A stretch of DNA of 64,000 bases from Granulosicoccus sp965214025. Lineage in GTDB: Bacteria > Pseudomonadota > Gammaproteobacteria > Granulosicoccales > Granulosicoccaceae. A program made the translations under genes and the position numbers. The notes below the pieces were generated by a model. It made no database searches, was not told the DNA's origin, and saw only the letters and a list, made by a program, of their open reading frames with translations. The stretch spans positions 35,942 through 99,941 of the forward strand of contig CBDCAW010000041.1 of assembly GCA_965214025.1 (NCBI GenBank). The letters run 5' to 3'. Shown here one piece after another: positions 27,109 through 35,381 of the stretch (its first letter is position 1; each line of letters starts with the position of its first letter).

Positions 27109-30100
27109 TTAACGCACGTCCCGATCAGCCTGACGCGCCTGTTCGCTCAGGCGTCGGTAGTATTCTGCCGCCAGTCGCGGCACCTCACTCTGCCTGCCAC
27201 CCTGGGCTCCCGAACCTGTTTCCACGCTTGTAGTGTTTCTGAGCGCCAGCTCGAGACTCTCGACCTGCAGCCGGGCACGTTCGAACTCGGCCTCCAGTAT
27301 TTTCCGGTTGGTTTCGCCTGCCGTGCCACGCAACCGCTGGCCAGATGCCTGCAACTGCTCCAGCAATTGCTCGTCCACGCCAAGCGCATCCAGCTGCGGC
27401 AGCAGTTCGTCGATAGCCTGCGCCGTATCTACCGGGTTCGTACCCTCGGCATCGAAGGAAAACCCCCTACTGGCTCCACCCTCGTTCAACGGGCCAGAAC
27501 TTGCACTATTGCCCTGTGATGGCCTCTGCCCGCCCTGACCGGCACCTGCCTGCTGGCCCGGCTGACCTTGCTGACCTTGCTGACCTTGCTGACCTTGCTG
27601 ACCTTGCTGACCTTGCTGGCCTTGCTGGCCTTGCTGGCCTTGCTGCCTGCTCGCCTTGCTGGCCTTGCTGGCCTTGCTGGCCTTGCTGGCCTTGCTGGCC
27701 TTGCTGGCCTTGCTGGCCTTGCTGGCCTTGCTGGCCTTGCTGGCCTTGCTGGCCTTGCTGGCCTTGCTGCCTTGGCCTTGCTGACCTTGCTGACCTTGCT
27801 GACCTTGCTGACCTTGCTGGCCTTGCTGGCCTTGCTGGCCTTGCTGACCTTGCTGACCTTGCTGACCGGCATCAGCCACCTGCTCGTCGGTCGTTGCATC
27901 GTTCTCGCCGGCCTCGCCACTCGCTGGACGTGCGGATTCGCCGCTCTGCAGCTGCTCGCGCAGGCGCTGCAGGCGATCCAGCGTGCCTGCCAGCTTGGCA
28001 TCGTCGCTCTCGGTGGCCTGCAGCTTTTCATCGCTCGCCTGCTCAGCTGTTTCGGCGAGGCGATCACGCCACTCACGCGCGGCATTGGTGATCAGGCTCT
28101 CGCCGGTGAGTGCGGTGGCGAACGAGCCGTTTTCGATGGCATCGCCGGCAATGCCGAGCATGCTGCCGGCCTGGCTTTCCTCCAGCGCATCCAGAGCTTC
28201 TGCCAACGCTCGGGTCGTGGCCGGTGCTTCCGTGGAAAAGCGATCTCGCAATGCACTGACAGCGTCGCTGATATCATCCAGATCCTGCTGCAGGTCACGC
28301 TTTCTCTGTGCCAGCTCGCTTGCCTGCTCACGCGTCATACCGGGGTCAAGCTTGCCGGATTCACGGGCACGGAGCGTACGATCCACCGCCGTGCGTAGTT
28401 TGTCTTCCGTTGCACGCTGTTCACCGAGCAACGCTTCGGCAGCCGCGGCGGCAGCCTCGACGCCACGCTGCAAATCACTGGCTCGTTCTCTACCGAGCCT
28501 GTCGAGCGCTTCCTGCAAGCGATCGGCAGCCGTCTGCGCCGAGCTTGCGCTCGCGGATTCCCGGTCCGCATCCTTCATTGCACCATCGCCACTCTCTGCA
28601 TCAGCAGACTGCTCACCGTCAGCGGACGGATCCGCCCGCGCGTCGGCATCTTCCTCGGGCGAACCGGATTCAGCATCGCCAGCCGACTGGGAATCGCCTG
28701 CCTCATTGGCCGCCTGCGACTGCTCAAGAGCCTCGCGAGCCTCTGCCAGGCGCTGGCCGGCCTCCTTCAATGCCTCCTGCGTAGCTTCGTCACCGCGGTC
28801 GCCGGACTCGTCATTCGACCCACTGCCCGATTCGCTACCGGGCTCGCCCTCGGATTCACCACTCGAATCCCCGCCAGGTTCACCACCCGATTCCGATGCG
28901 TCGGCGCTCTGCTGACCATCCGTTGCAGATTCGCGCTGCAACTGTTCCAGCTCGCGCTGCAGTTGTTCCATCTCTCGTGCGAGTTGCTCCTGACGCCATT
29001 TCTCTTCCTGCGACAACGGTCGCTCTTCGCGTGCGGCCTCGGCCAATGCCTGTTGCCGTCGTGCAAGCTCGGCCAGTTCCTCGAAGACGTCGTCGATCTG
29101 CTGAGCCGGATCGCTTTTCTGGCCGCGATCGGGCTGCTCGTACTGGTTGCGTTCCAGATCCATTTCCAGTTCGAACATCTCTGCCATGTCCTGCCCTGCC
29201 TGGGCACCGCCGCCACTGCCACCTTGACCACTCTGGTCAGTCACACGAATATCGGCAAACAGAGCCTCGGCTCGCTGCAACAACTGGAGGGCTCGTTGCT
29301 GCGGCTGGATGGCCGCTTCGAACTCCAGCTCATCAAGGGCCGTGGCCGAGGGCTGCATGGCGTCGGCCGCCTGCCGGAGATAGTCGACGAACTGACGGAT
29401 CTCATCACCCTGCTGTACCAGCTCTCGTGCCTCCGAGCGATCCGCCAGGGTTCGCGCCTGTTCGGCCAGCGTCAGTTGCAATTCCGACAGCAGCTTCGCG
29501 TTGTCGGCCTGTGCACTGGCGTTTCCATTCGCGGCTGCCTTGGCACGTTGCAGGTTCCAGGTAGCCAGCAGGATTTCCTTCTGCCGCTTCGAGATCTCAC
29601 TGCCCTCGTCGGCAGGACCACCACCACCGCCTCCGCCACCACCACCGGCCTGACCTTCGGAAAAACGCCGATCAAACGGACGGACATCCACCAGCATCAT
29701 GTCCGTTTCGGTCACGCTGTCGTGATCGCGGACGCGTACGTAGTAGCTGATGAGGTCACCGGCGGCCAGGGGTCGGGCGTTCGTATCGGAGCCGCCCCGC
29801 TCGTCATCTTCGTTCTGCTCCGCCTGCGAACCCTGCTCGTTCTGCTCGTTTGATTCAGACTCACCGACGCCCATCGCCTCGAGCATGAACAGGTGATCGG
29901 TGTTCACGTCGGTCCCGAGCTGCACCGTCTGCCAGTCTCCCGCGTTCACCGAATACAGCAGCTCGATCGAATCGATCGCGAAATCGTCCTCGGCCTTTAT
30001 CGCGATCCGTACTTCCTCGATCGGCGATGCACTGACGTCTCGACCGGGTGCCACCAGCTGCACGTCCGGTGGTTGATCACCGCGCACGATAATTCCGTGC

Positions 30101-31224
30101 TCATCGCTGATTCCGACCTCGCGCCCCAGCAGCCGATCGACGAGCTGGTATTGCGTATCACGCAGCACCACGATATTCGCACGATAGTGCAGGCCATCGG
30201 CTTCCAGTGCGACCGTTCGATCGCCGATTCGCAGCGCGCCGTCGACGAGTGGACGATCGGTGACGAAGGTCAACTGCACCTCAGTGTTCTTCACGCCCAC
30301 CACATCGTCAGCATCCTCCTCCACCCGAGGGGCAAGCTTCGTCCATGCCGGGAAGCGGTAATCAGCCTCGATGCGATCGACCGCAGCGGGCGTGATGACC
30401 GAAGCCTCGAAGGTCGCGCTCTCGTTGTAAGCAGTGGACACTCGATATTGAAGCCCTTTGGTCACCCGGTAGAGGCTGTAGCGGTAGTCACCTGCGGCAC
30501 TGCGTTGCACGACCGTACTCTGCCAGGGCTCGTCGGCAGACTTGACATGTAGCGTGACGCTGTCGCGCTCGAAGCCTTCGAGACGCACACGTACATCCAG
30601 GTTCTCGCCGGATAGCAACGTCACGTCACCGGGTTCGACAGTGATGTTGCGGGCCTGCACCAGCCCGGGTTGCTGCCAGCCCCACCAGACATGCAAGGCT
30701 GCGTTGCGCCACTCGACAGGCGCCTGCTTGAAGAAGACCGCTACCAGCGCCAGCATGGCCAGCGTCAGCAACAAAGGTGTGGCCAACGCGGCCGTCGGCA
30801 CGATACGCTTCAGGGGTACGCGCTTCGCTACCCGCAGTGCGTCGCGTGCGAGCAACGCAACCATGGAACCGGTACCGCCGGTACCGCGCCTGCGCGAATC
30901 GAGAAAGGTCTGTACACGCCCGTCGAAAGCCGCATCGGAGGTCTCGACCAACGTCGCTCCCGCATCGTCGCGCAGATGCCGCCATGGCCTGACGAAAAGC
31001 AACACCAGCGCGAATGCAGCGGTGACCAGAAGTGCCAGCCGTACGCCGTTGGTCAATAGTTCGGTGAAACCGCGCTGCAGGCCGAAGAAGGTACCCGCCC
31101 CGGTCATCACCAGCAGGAGTGCCAGCAACAAAGCAGCCGTGCGCATCGCCAGCCGCCACACTTCACGGCGCCGCGCGGCGGCCAGATACCGAGCCAGCCG
31201 ATGTTCAGCAGTAGACAAGTTCAT
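27109..31224 (-). CDS. DUF4175-type large membrane protein with Q/G repeat tract
   Basis: 1371 residues, last gene of the MoxR/vWA cluster. Two or three membrane helices near the N-terminus (about 25-78 and 145-166) are followed by an Ig-like/beta-rich periplasmic part (about 185-440), then very long acidic coiled-coil and low-complexity stretches rich in Glu, Gln, Ala and Ser (about 510-1080). A Gln/Gly tract from 9-bp repeats lies about 1118-1222, and a final helical region (1240-1371) ends 'EYYRRLSEQARQ'. The layout resembles the DUF4175/TIGR02302 family. Overlaps the BatA-type gene by four bases. In the middle of the repeat tract the frame changes from QQG to SKA and back, showing two compensating indels. 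Function unknown; a long periplasmic tether or scaffold is my inference. Confidence 0.78.
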   Translation of the reverse strand: MNLSTAEHRLARYLAAARRREVWRLAMRTAALLLALLLVMTGAGTFFGLQRGFTELLTNGVRLALLVTAAFALVLLFVRPWRHLRDDAGATLVETSDAAFDGRVQTFLDSRRRGTGGTGSMVALLARDALRVAKRVPLKRIVPTAALATPLLLTLAMLALVAVFFKQAPVEWRNAALHVWWGWQQPGLVQARNITVEPGDVTLLSGENLDVRVRLEGFERDSVTLHVKSADEPWQSTVVQRSAAGDYRYSLYRVTKGLQYRVSTAYNESATFEASVITPAAVDRIEADYRFPAWTKLAPRVEEDADDVVGVKNTEVQLTFVTDRPLVDGALRIGDRTVALEADGLHYRANIVVLRDTQYQLVDRLLGREVGISDEHGIIVRGDQPPDVQLVAPGRDVSASPIEEVRIAIKAEDDFAIDSIELLYSVNAGDWQTVQLGTDVNTDHLFMLEAMGVGESESNEQNEQGSQAEQNEDDERGGSDTNARPLAAGDLISYYVRVRDHDSVTETDMMLVDVRPFDRRFSEGQAGGGGGGGGGGPADEGSEISKRQKEILLATWNLQRAKAAANGNASAQADNAKLLSELQLTLAEQARTLADRSEARELVQQGDEIRQFVDYLRQAADAMQPSATALDELEFEAAIQPQQRALQLLQRAEALFADIRVTDQSGQGGSGGGAQAGQDMAEMFELEMDLERNQYEQPDRGQKSDPAQQIDDVFEELAELARRQQALAEAAREERPLSQEEKWRQEQLAREMEQLQRELEQLQRESATDGQQSADASESGGEPGGDSSGESEGEPGSESGSGSNDESGDRGDEATQEALKEAGQRLAEAREALEQSQAANEAGDSQSAGDAESGSPEEDADARADPSADGEQSADAESGDGAMKDADRESASASSAQTAADRLQEALDRLGRERASDLQRGVEAAAAAAEALLGEQRATEDKLRTAVDRTLRARESGKLDPGMTREQASELAQRKRDLQQDLDDISDAVSALRDRFSTEAPATTRALAEALDALEESQAGSMLGIAGDAIENGSFATALTGESLITNAAREWRDRLAETAEQASDEKLQATESDDAKLAGTLDRLQRLREQLQSGESARPASGEAGENDATTDEQVADAGQQGQQGQQGQQGQQGQQGQQGQQGQQGQQGQGSKASKASKASKASKASKASKASKASKASKASKASKASKASRQQGQQGQQGQQGQQGQQGQQGQQGQQGQPGQQAGAGQGGQRPSQGNSASSGPLNEGGASRGFSFDAEGTNPVDTAQAIDELLPQLDALGVDEQLLEQLQASGQRLRGTAGETNRKILEAEFERARLQVESLELALRNTTSVETGSGAQGGRQSEVPRLAAEYYRRLSEQARQADRDVR
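27562..27870 (-). repeat. 9-bp tandem repeat tract with two phase-shifting interruptions
   Basis: About 33 units of ctg(a/g)ccttg on the given strand encode Gln/Gly triplets. Interruptions of 16 bases (27643-27658) and 14 bases (about 27764-27777) replace whole 9-base units and move the reading phase by +1 and -1. Between them the reading frame yields Ser-Lys-Ala triplets; outside it yields Gln-Gln-Gly. Both A-type and G-type units occur in blocks. Confidence 0.9.
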
Positions 31225-33338
31225 GAGCCATCCCTCCGTACGTCAAGGCGGCGATTCGCGAGCAGGGATTCACCGATCAGAAAGGCCAGCGTGAGCGGTA
31301 GCAGCCAGCGCCACAATTGCAGCACGTTCTCGTTGCGCGCCTCGGTGGCGCCAGCGCTTGTCGTTCCGGCAGTAGTCGCAGCACTGCCCCCGCCGGCGAC
31401 ATCCCCTCTTTCAGGGTCATTGCCGCCGCCATGCCTGGCCTCCCAGGCTCGCAATTCATCCGCAGGTAGTGTGGCGATATCGGATTCCCCTGCATCGATC
31501 ATGACTTCAAGCCAGAGGCTGCCCTGCTGATTGATCACGTTATACAAGCCTGGCTCGTTCAGCTGCAGGCTCTGATTACCGGTGCCACCACCCAGATCGA
31601 GCATGCGCTCGCCTTCGGCATTCAGCACCTGGACATTCGTCGGCAGATCGAGCCGGCTGCCGGCATTCAGGCGCTCGGGAATCGCGCTGCTGATGACGAA
31701 GAAGTCGACCACGCGCTGCATGAAACCGACGAAGGCGGGCTGCAGGGGAAAGTCGCTGGTCTCGCCATCCAGCGGATCTGCCAGCACCAGCAGGCTGCCG
31801 GCCCTGTCGAGCCGCACACCATCGTCCGACCCTGATCCGTCCACCGACGACGTCGCGTCAGCGTTCGACGCTCCGGGCGCCGCCAGTCGTCGCTCGATTA
31901 AGACCGGGGTACCCGCGGCAGTCTGCAACAGCGTACGACTGCCACCGCTTGCCTGGCCGGCCTCGGATTCGGCAAGACCGGAGTCGCCTGCCGATGGGTT
32001 TACCCAGCCAGGTGAGCCGTACCAGCTGGCTTCGTACCAATTCAGCGAGCCGAGCGCCAACGGATGCGCGGTATCGATCATACCGATGCCGACGGCTTCA
32101 TCGAAGGCAGACGAATCCCGCATCGCGCTGACATCGACCAGCAGTGCGTTGCCGCCATCCTGAACGAACTGCTCTACAGCGGTCGGTATCTGCCCGGTAT
32201 CACCGAGATCGGCGAAGACGATAGCGTGCTGCAACTCGTCCGACAACCCCTGAGAAGCCGGCGCTTCGATGATCCGCGCGACATCGTCGGTCTCGAGGGC
32301 CGTGGCGACGAATACCGGCGCCTGCCGGGGCAGCGGAGTGTCGATGGCGCGAATGCCGACCCCGACCGGCGTCACACCACGCACCACGACACTCACCGCG
32401 TCATCATCGGGCAGCGAATCACGTTCCTCGAACGCGATGTCGAGCTTGACCTCCTCGATGGCCGGCAAGGTGATCCGGTCGAGCGACAGGGTGCGTGACT
32501 CACCTGGCACCAGCGTGACGTTTTCGGTGGCAAGCACACGCCCTTCGTGCGAGACGCTGAGTTGGCGTGTGACCTCGCTCGCATCGCCACCGGTGACCGA
32601 TGAGCCGACGCTCACCGATACCCGCGCGTGCACGCCATCCGACGTGCGTGCGGAGGCACTCAGGTACTCGTTGCGCTCTTCCGCCTCAGCCACGTTCACG
32701 ATACGCAGGCTCGACACGTTCCTGGCGGTAAGTGCACCCAGGCGCTGCGGCAACGAGCGACGCTGGGCGTCGGTGATCAGCGTGACGACCACCGGTAGTT
32801 CCGAGCGCGCGGCGATGACGTCGAGTCGTTGCATCCATTCACCGTAGTCGACCGCCGCGTGGCCGGGCTGCAGAGCCGACAACGCAGCTCGCGCAGCCGC
32901 CTTGACGGACGATACATCCGTCAAACCGGTCAGCGCGGTATCAGCCGCCAGCAGCTGCAGGGTGTGCCCTGACGGTACGGCATCGATCGCCTCGCGGGCC
33001 GCCGCTCGTGAGCGGGCCCAGCGCTCATCGAGCCGCTGGGACAGGGAGGTATCGATAGCGATCAGATGGTGTTTCACGGCACCCGCCGCCGGTCCGTCGG
33101 TGCGCAGCCACGGCTCCGCAAACAGCACACAGAGCCCGATAAGCAACAACACCCGCAGCGCGAACAACCATCGGTAGCGCAAAGTACGCTCGCGCGACAC
33201 CGGCGGCTCTGACGCCTGCAGGAACTGGCGGGAGGGAAATGGGCGTTCCGGCGGATCGGTGCGGCTGAACCGGTGCAACAGCCATGGCAGGCCAACGGCC
33301 AGCAACCCGACAAGGTAGGCGGGCCATGACAGGCTCAC
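31221..33338 (-). CDS. BatA-type vWA membrane protein
   Basis: 705 residues. N-terminal BatA (aerotolerance) module with helices at about 5-21 and 56-74, then a von Willebrand A-like domain with a MIDAS-type DTSLS at 96-100. A C-terminal helix (about 675-695) anchors it again. The middle (about 250-660) is a beta-rich periplasmic region plus a glutamine-amidotransferase-like segment ('AIVFADLGDTGQIPTAVEQF' in parts). It overlaps the DUF58 gene and the DUF4175-type gene by four bases each. BatA proteins are partners of MoxR ATPases; here BatB, BatC and BatD are absent. Confidence 0.83.
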   Translation of the reverse strand: MSLSWPAYLVGLLAVGLPWLLHRFSRTDPPERPFPSRQFLQASEPPVSRERTLRYRWLFALRVLLLIGLCVLFAEPWLRTDGPAAGAVKHHLIAIDTSLSQRLDERWARSRAAAREAIDAVPSGHTLQLLAADTALTGLTDVSSVKAAARAALSALQPGHAAVDYGEWMQRLDVIAARSELPVVVTLITDAQRRSLPQRLGALTARNVSSLRIVNVAEAEERNEYLSASARTSDGVHARVSVSVGSSVTGGDASEVTRQLSVSHEGRVLATENVTLVPGESRTLSLDRITLPAIEEVKLDIAFEERDSLPDDDAVSVVVRGVTPVGVGIRAIDTPLPRQAPVFVATALETDDVARIIEAPASQGLSDELQHAIVFADLGDTGQIPTAVEQFVQDGGNALLVDVSAMRDSSAFDEAVGIGMIDTAHPLALGSLNWYEASWYGSPGWVNPSAGDSGLAESEAGQASGGSRTLLQTAAGTPVLIERRLAAPGASNADATSSVDGSGSDDGVRLDRAGSLLVLADPLDGETSDFPLQPAFVGFMQRVVDFFVISSAIPERLNAGSRLDLPTNVQVLNAEGERMLDLGGGTGNQSLQLNEPGLYNVINQQGSLWLEVMIDAGESDIATLPADELRAWEARHGGGNDPERGDVAGGGSAATTAGTTSAGATEARNENVLQLWRWLLPLTLAFLIGESLLANRRLDVRRDGS

Positions 33339-34231
33339 GAGCGACGCTCCCGAAACTGCAGGTAGCGATGCAGGGCATCATCGAGCGGCTCATGCGTGAG
33401 CACACGAACGTAGTCGGCGCGTACCTGTCGGCAGGCTCCTGCCAAACTCTCACTGTGCCGGGCCATTGCTTCGCGGTAACCGGTGGCCAGCCACTCCGGG
33501 TCGACCACCGTGGCATCGCCGGTTTCCAGATCCTTCAGGGAACTGATGGTACGCACGTCCGGCTCCAGTTCCTGGGTATCGAGCACATGGAACACCGCCA
33601 GGTCCTGACCACCATGACTCAATGGCTGCAGCGAGGCGAGCACTTCGTCTGCCTCGGCATAGCAGTCCGAGATCACGATGATCAGGCCACGCTTGCGGGT
33701 GGTGGCACGCAAGGACTCGATCGCCTGCAGCCAGCGGGTGCCACCGCCCGCCTCGGTACGCTGCAGCATGCCGAAGGCACGTCGCAGGCTGTCGGGTTTT
33801 GATGAAGGCGGAAAGAACTCGCGGATGGTGTCGTCGAAGATCACCAGGCCCAGTGCATCGTGCTGACGACGCACCAGATAAGCCATCGACGCGGCGAGAT
33901 AGCGCGCCTGATCGAGTTTGGAGGTCGGATCGCCGAAGCCCATGGAGGCACTGGCATCGAGAAGAATCGTCACCGACGCATTGGTTTCACCGCGGAAGCG
34001 CTTGACGTAGGCGCGATCGGTACGGGCATAGACATTCCAGTCGACGAAGCGCAGATCGTCGCCTTCGTTGTAGGCACGATACTCGGCGAATTCCTGGCTG
34101 AACCCGAAATGCGGCGAACGGTGCAGGCCGGTCAGCAGGCCATCGACCACGGTACGCGACACCAGCTCCAGGTTACCCAGCCGCGCCAGCACCGTCGGAT
34201 CGAGCAGTCGATTGTGTTGCGCGGTCACCAT
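33335..34231 (-). CDS. DUF58 domain protein
   Basis: 298 residues, cytosolic. The DUF58 signature 'GDDLRFVDWNVYARTDRAYVKRF' is seen in parts at about 58-79, followed by a vWA-like MIDAS motif DASAS at 92-96. DUF58 proteins are almost always encoded next to moxR and are thought to be client or adaptor proteins of the ATPase. Starts 87 bases after moxR ends and overlaps the BatA-type gene by four bases. Confidence 0.9.
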   Translation of the reverse strand: MVTAQHNRLLDPTVLARLGNLELVSRTVVDGLLTGLHRSPHFGFSQEFAEYRAYNEGDDLRFVDWNVYARTDRAYVKRFRGETNASVTILLDASASMGFGDPTSKLDQARYLAASMAYLVRRQHDALGLVIFDDTIREFFPPSSKPDSLRRAFGMLQRTEAGGGTRWLQAIESLRATTRKRGLIIVISDCYAEADEVLASLQPLSHGGQDLAVFHVLDTQELEPDVRTISSLKDLETGDATVVDPEWLATGYREAMARHSESLAGACRQVRADYVRVLTHEPLDDALHRYLQFRERRS

Positions 34232-34318
34232 TATCGGGTTTATTCGTCCAGGTCATCGTTAGAAGCGTTACGGATCATTCTGTCGATTCGACCGGGCCAT
34301 TGCTTCGCATCTGCTCGA

Positions 34319-35365
34319 TCAGGCGGCAGCGCGCCGATCGACCAGATCACGCAGCACATCGTCGACACTGACACCATCGGCCTCGGCGAAGTAGTTGACC
34401 ATCACGCGATGGCGCAGCACCGGTGGCGCCAGCGCATCGATGTCCGAGATGGTCACGTGGTAGCGCCCTTGCATCAGGGCACGTGCCTTCGCCGCCAGCG
34501 TGATGAACAGTGCCGCGCGCACCGACGCACCGAACTTCACGTACTTCTTCACCGTGGCAGTTGCCGAAGGATCTTCCGGGCGGGTCGCGCGAACCAGCTC
34601 TACCGCATAGCGCCCGACATTGGCCGCTACCGGCACCTGTCGCGTGAGCGATTGAAAGGCACGCACCTGTGCAGCATGGGTACAGGGCACCACCGGCGCC
34701 GGTGGCGTATCGCTGGTGAAACGTTCCACCACCGCGATCTCGTCCTCGAGCGGCAGGTAGTCCAGCAGGATGTTGAACAGGAAACGATCGAGCTGCGCTT
34801 CCGGCAGCGGGTAGGTTCCTTCCAGCTCCAGCGGGTTCTGCGTGGCGAGCACGAGGAACGGCCGGTCGATCAGATGCTGAGTGCCGCGCACCGTGGCGGA
34901 GTATTCCTGCATCGCCTCCAGCAACGCAGCCTGGGTCTTCGGCGGCGTACGGTTGATCTCGTCCGCCAACAATACGTTGGTAAAGATCGGCCCCGGCACG
35001 AAGCGCCACTTGCGACCGCCTTCGGCATCGTCCTCGATGATGTCGGTGCCGGTGATATCGGTGGGCATCAGATCAGGGGTGAACTGGATACGGTTGAAAT
35101 CGAGCCCCAATGCGTCTGCCAGCGTTCGCACCAGCAAGGTCTTGGCGGTACCGGGCATGCCCGTGACGAGACAGTGCCCACCGACCAGCAAGGTGATCAG
35201 CAGGTGCTCCACCGTCTCTTCCTGGCCCACCACGATACGGCCGATCTCGCTGCGCAGACGTCCGATCACTTGTCGAAAATCGTCGACCAACGCCGCCGTT
35301 TCTTCGTTATCGACTCCGCCACCGTCGGCACCGAAGGGGCCGGTAGCGGATTTCTCGAAGGCCAT
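34319..35365 (-). CDS. MoxR family AAA+ ATPase
   Basis: 348 residues from the ATG at 35365; a longer frame to 35647 runs into the upstream gene and is rejected. Walker A 'GMPGTAKT' (69-76), Walker B 'LLADEINR' (Asp135-Glu136), sensor region 'VLATQNPLELEGTYPLPEAQLDRF' in parts, and a C-terminal lid. MoxR ATPases act as chaperones that mature or insert metal centres or activate vWA proteins. It is 16 bases downstream of the gluzincin gene and is the motor of the cluster. Confidence 0.94.
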   Translation of the reverse strand: MAFEKSATGPFGADGGGVDNEETAALVDDFRQVIGRLRSEIGRIVVGQEETVEHLLITLLVGGHCLVTGMPGTAKTLLVRTLADALGLDFNRIQFTPDLMPTDITGTDIIEDDAEGGRKWRFVPGPIFTNVLLADEINRTPPKTQAALLEAMQEYSATVRGTQHLIDRPFLVLATQNPLELEGTYPLPEAQLDRFLFNILLDYLPLEDEIAVVERFTSDTPPAPVVPCTHAAQVRAFQSLTRQVPVAANVGRYAVELVRATRPEDPSATATVKKYVKFGASVRAALFITLAAKARALMQGRYHVTISDIDALAPPVLRHRVMVNYFAEADGVSVDDVLRDLVDRRAAA

Positions 35366-35381
35366 TACCTGTGAACCGTGA

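Noticed and set aside
27486..28398. Long frames of (ARP)n or (LAGLAGLA)n type across the 9-bp repeat
   Set aside because: Any frame of a 9-base repeat stays open, so these say nothing about coding.
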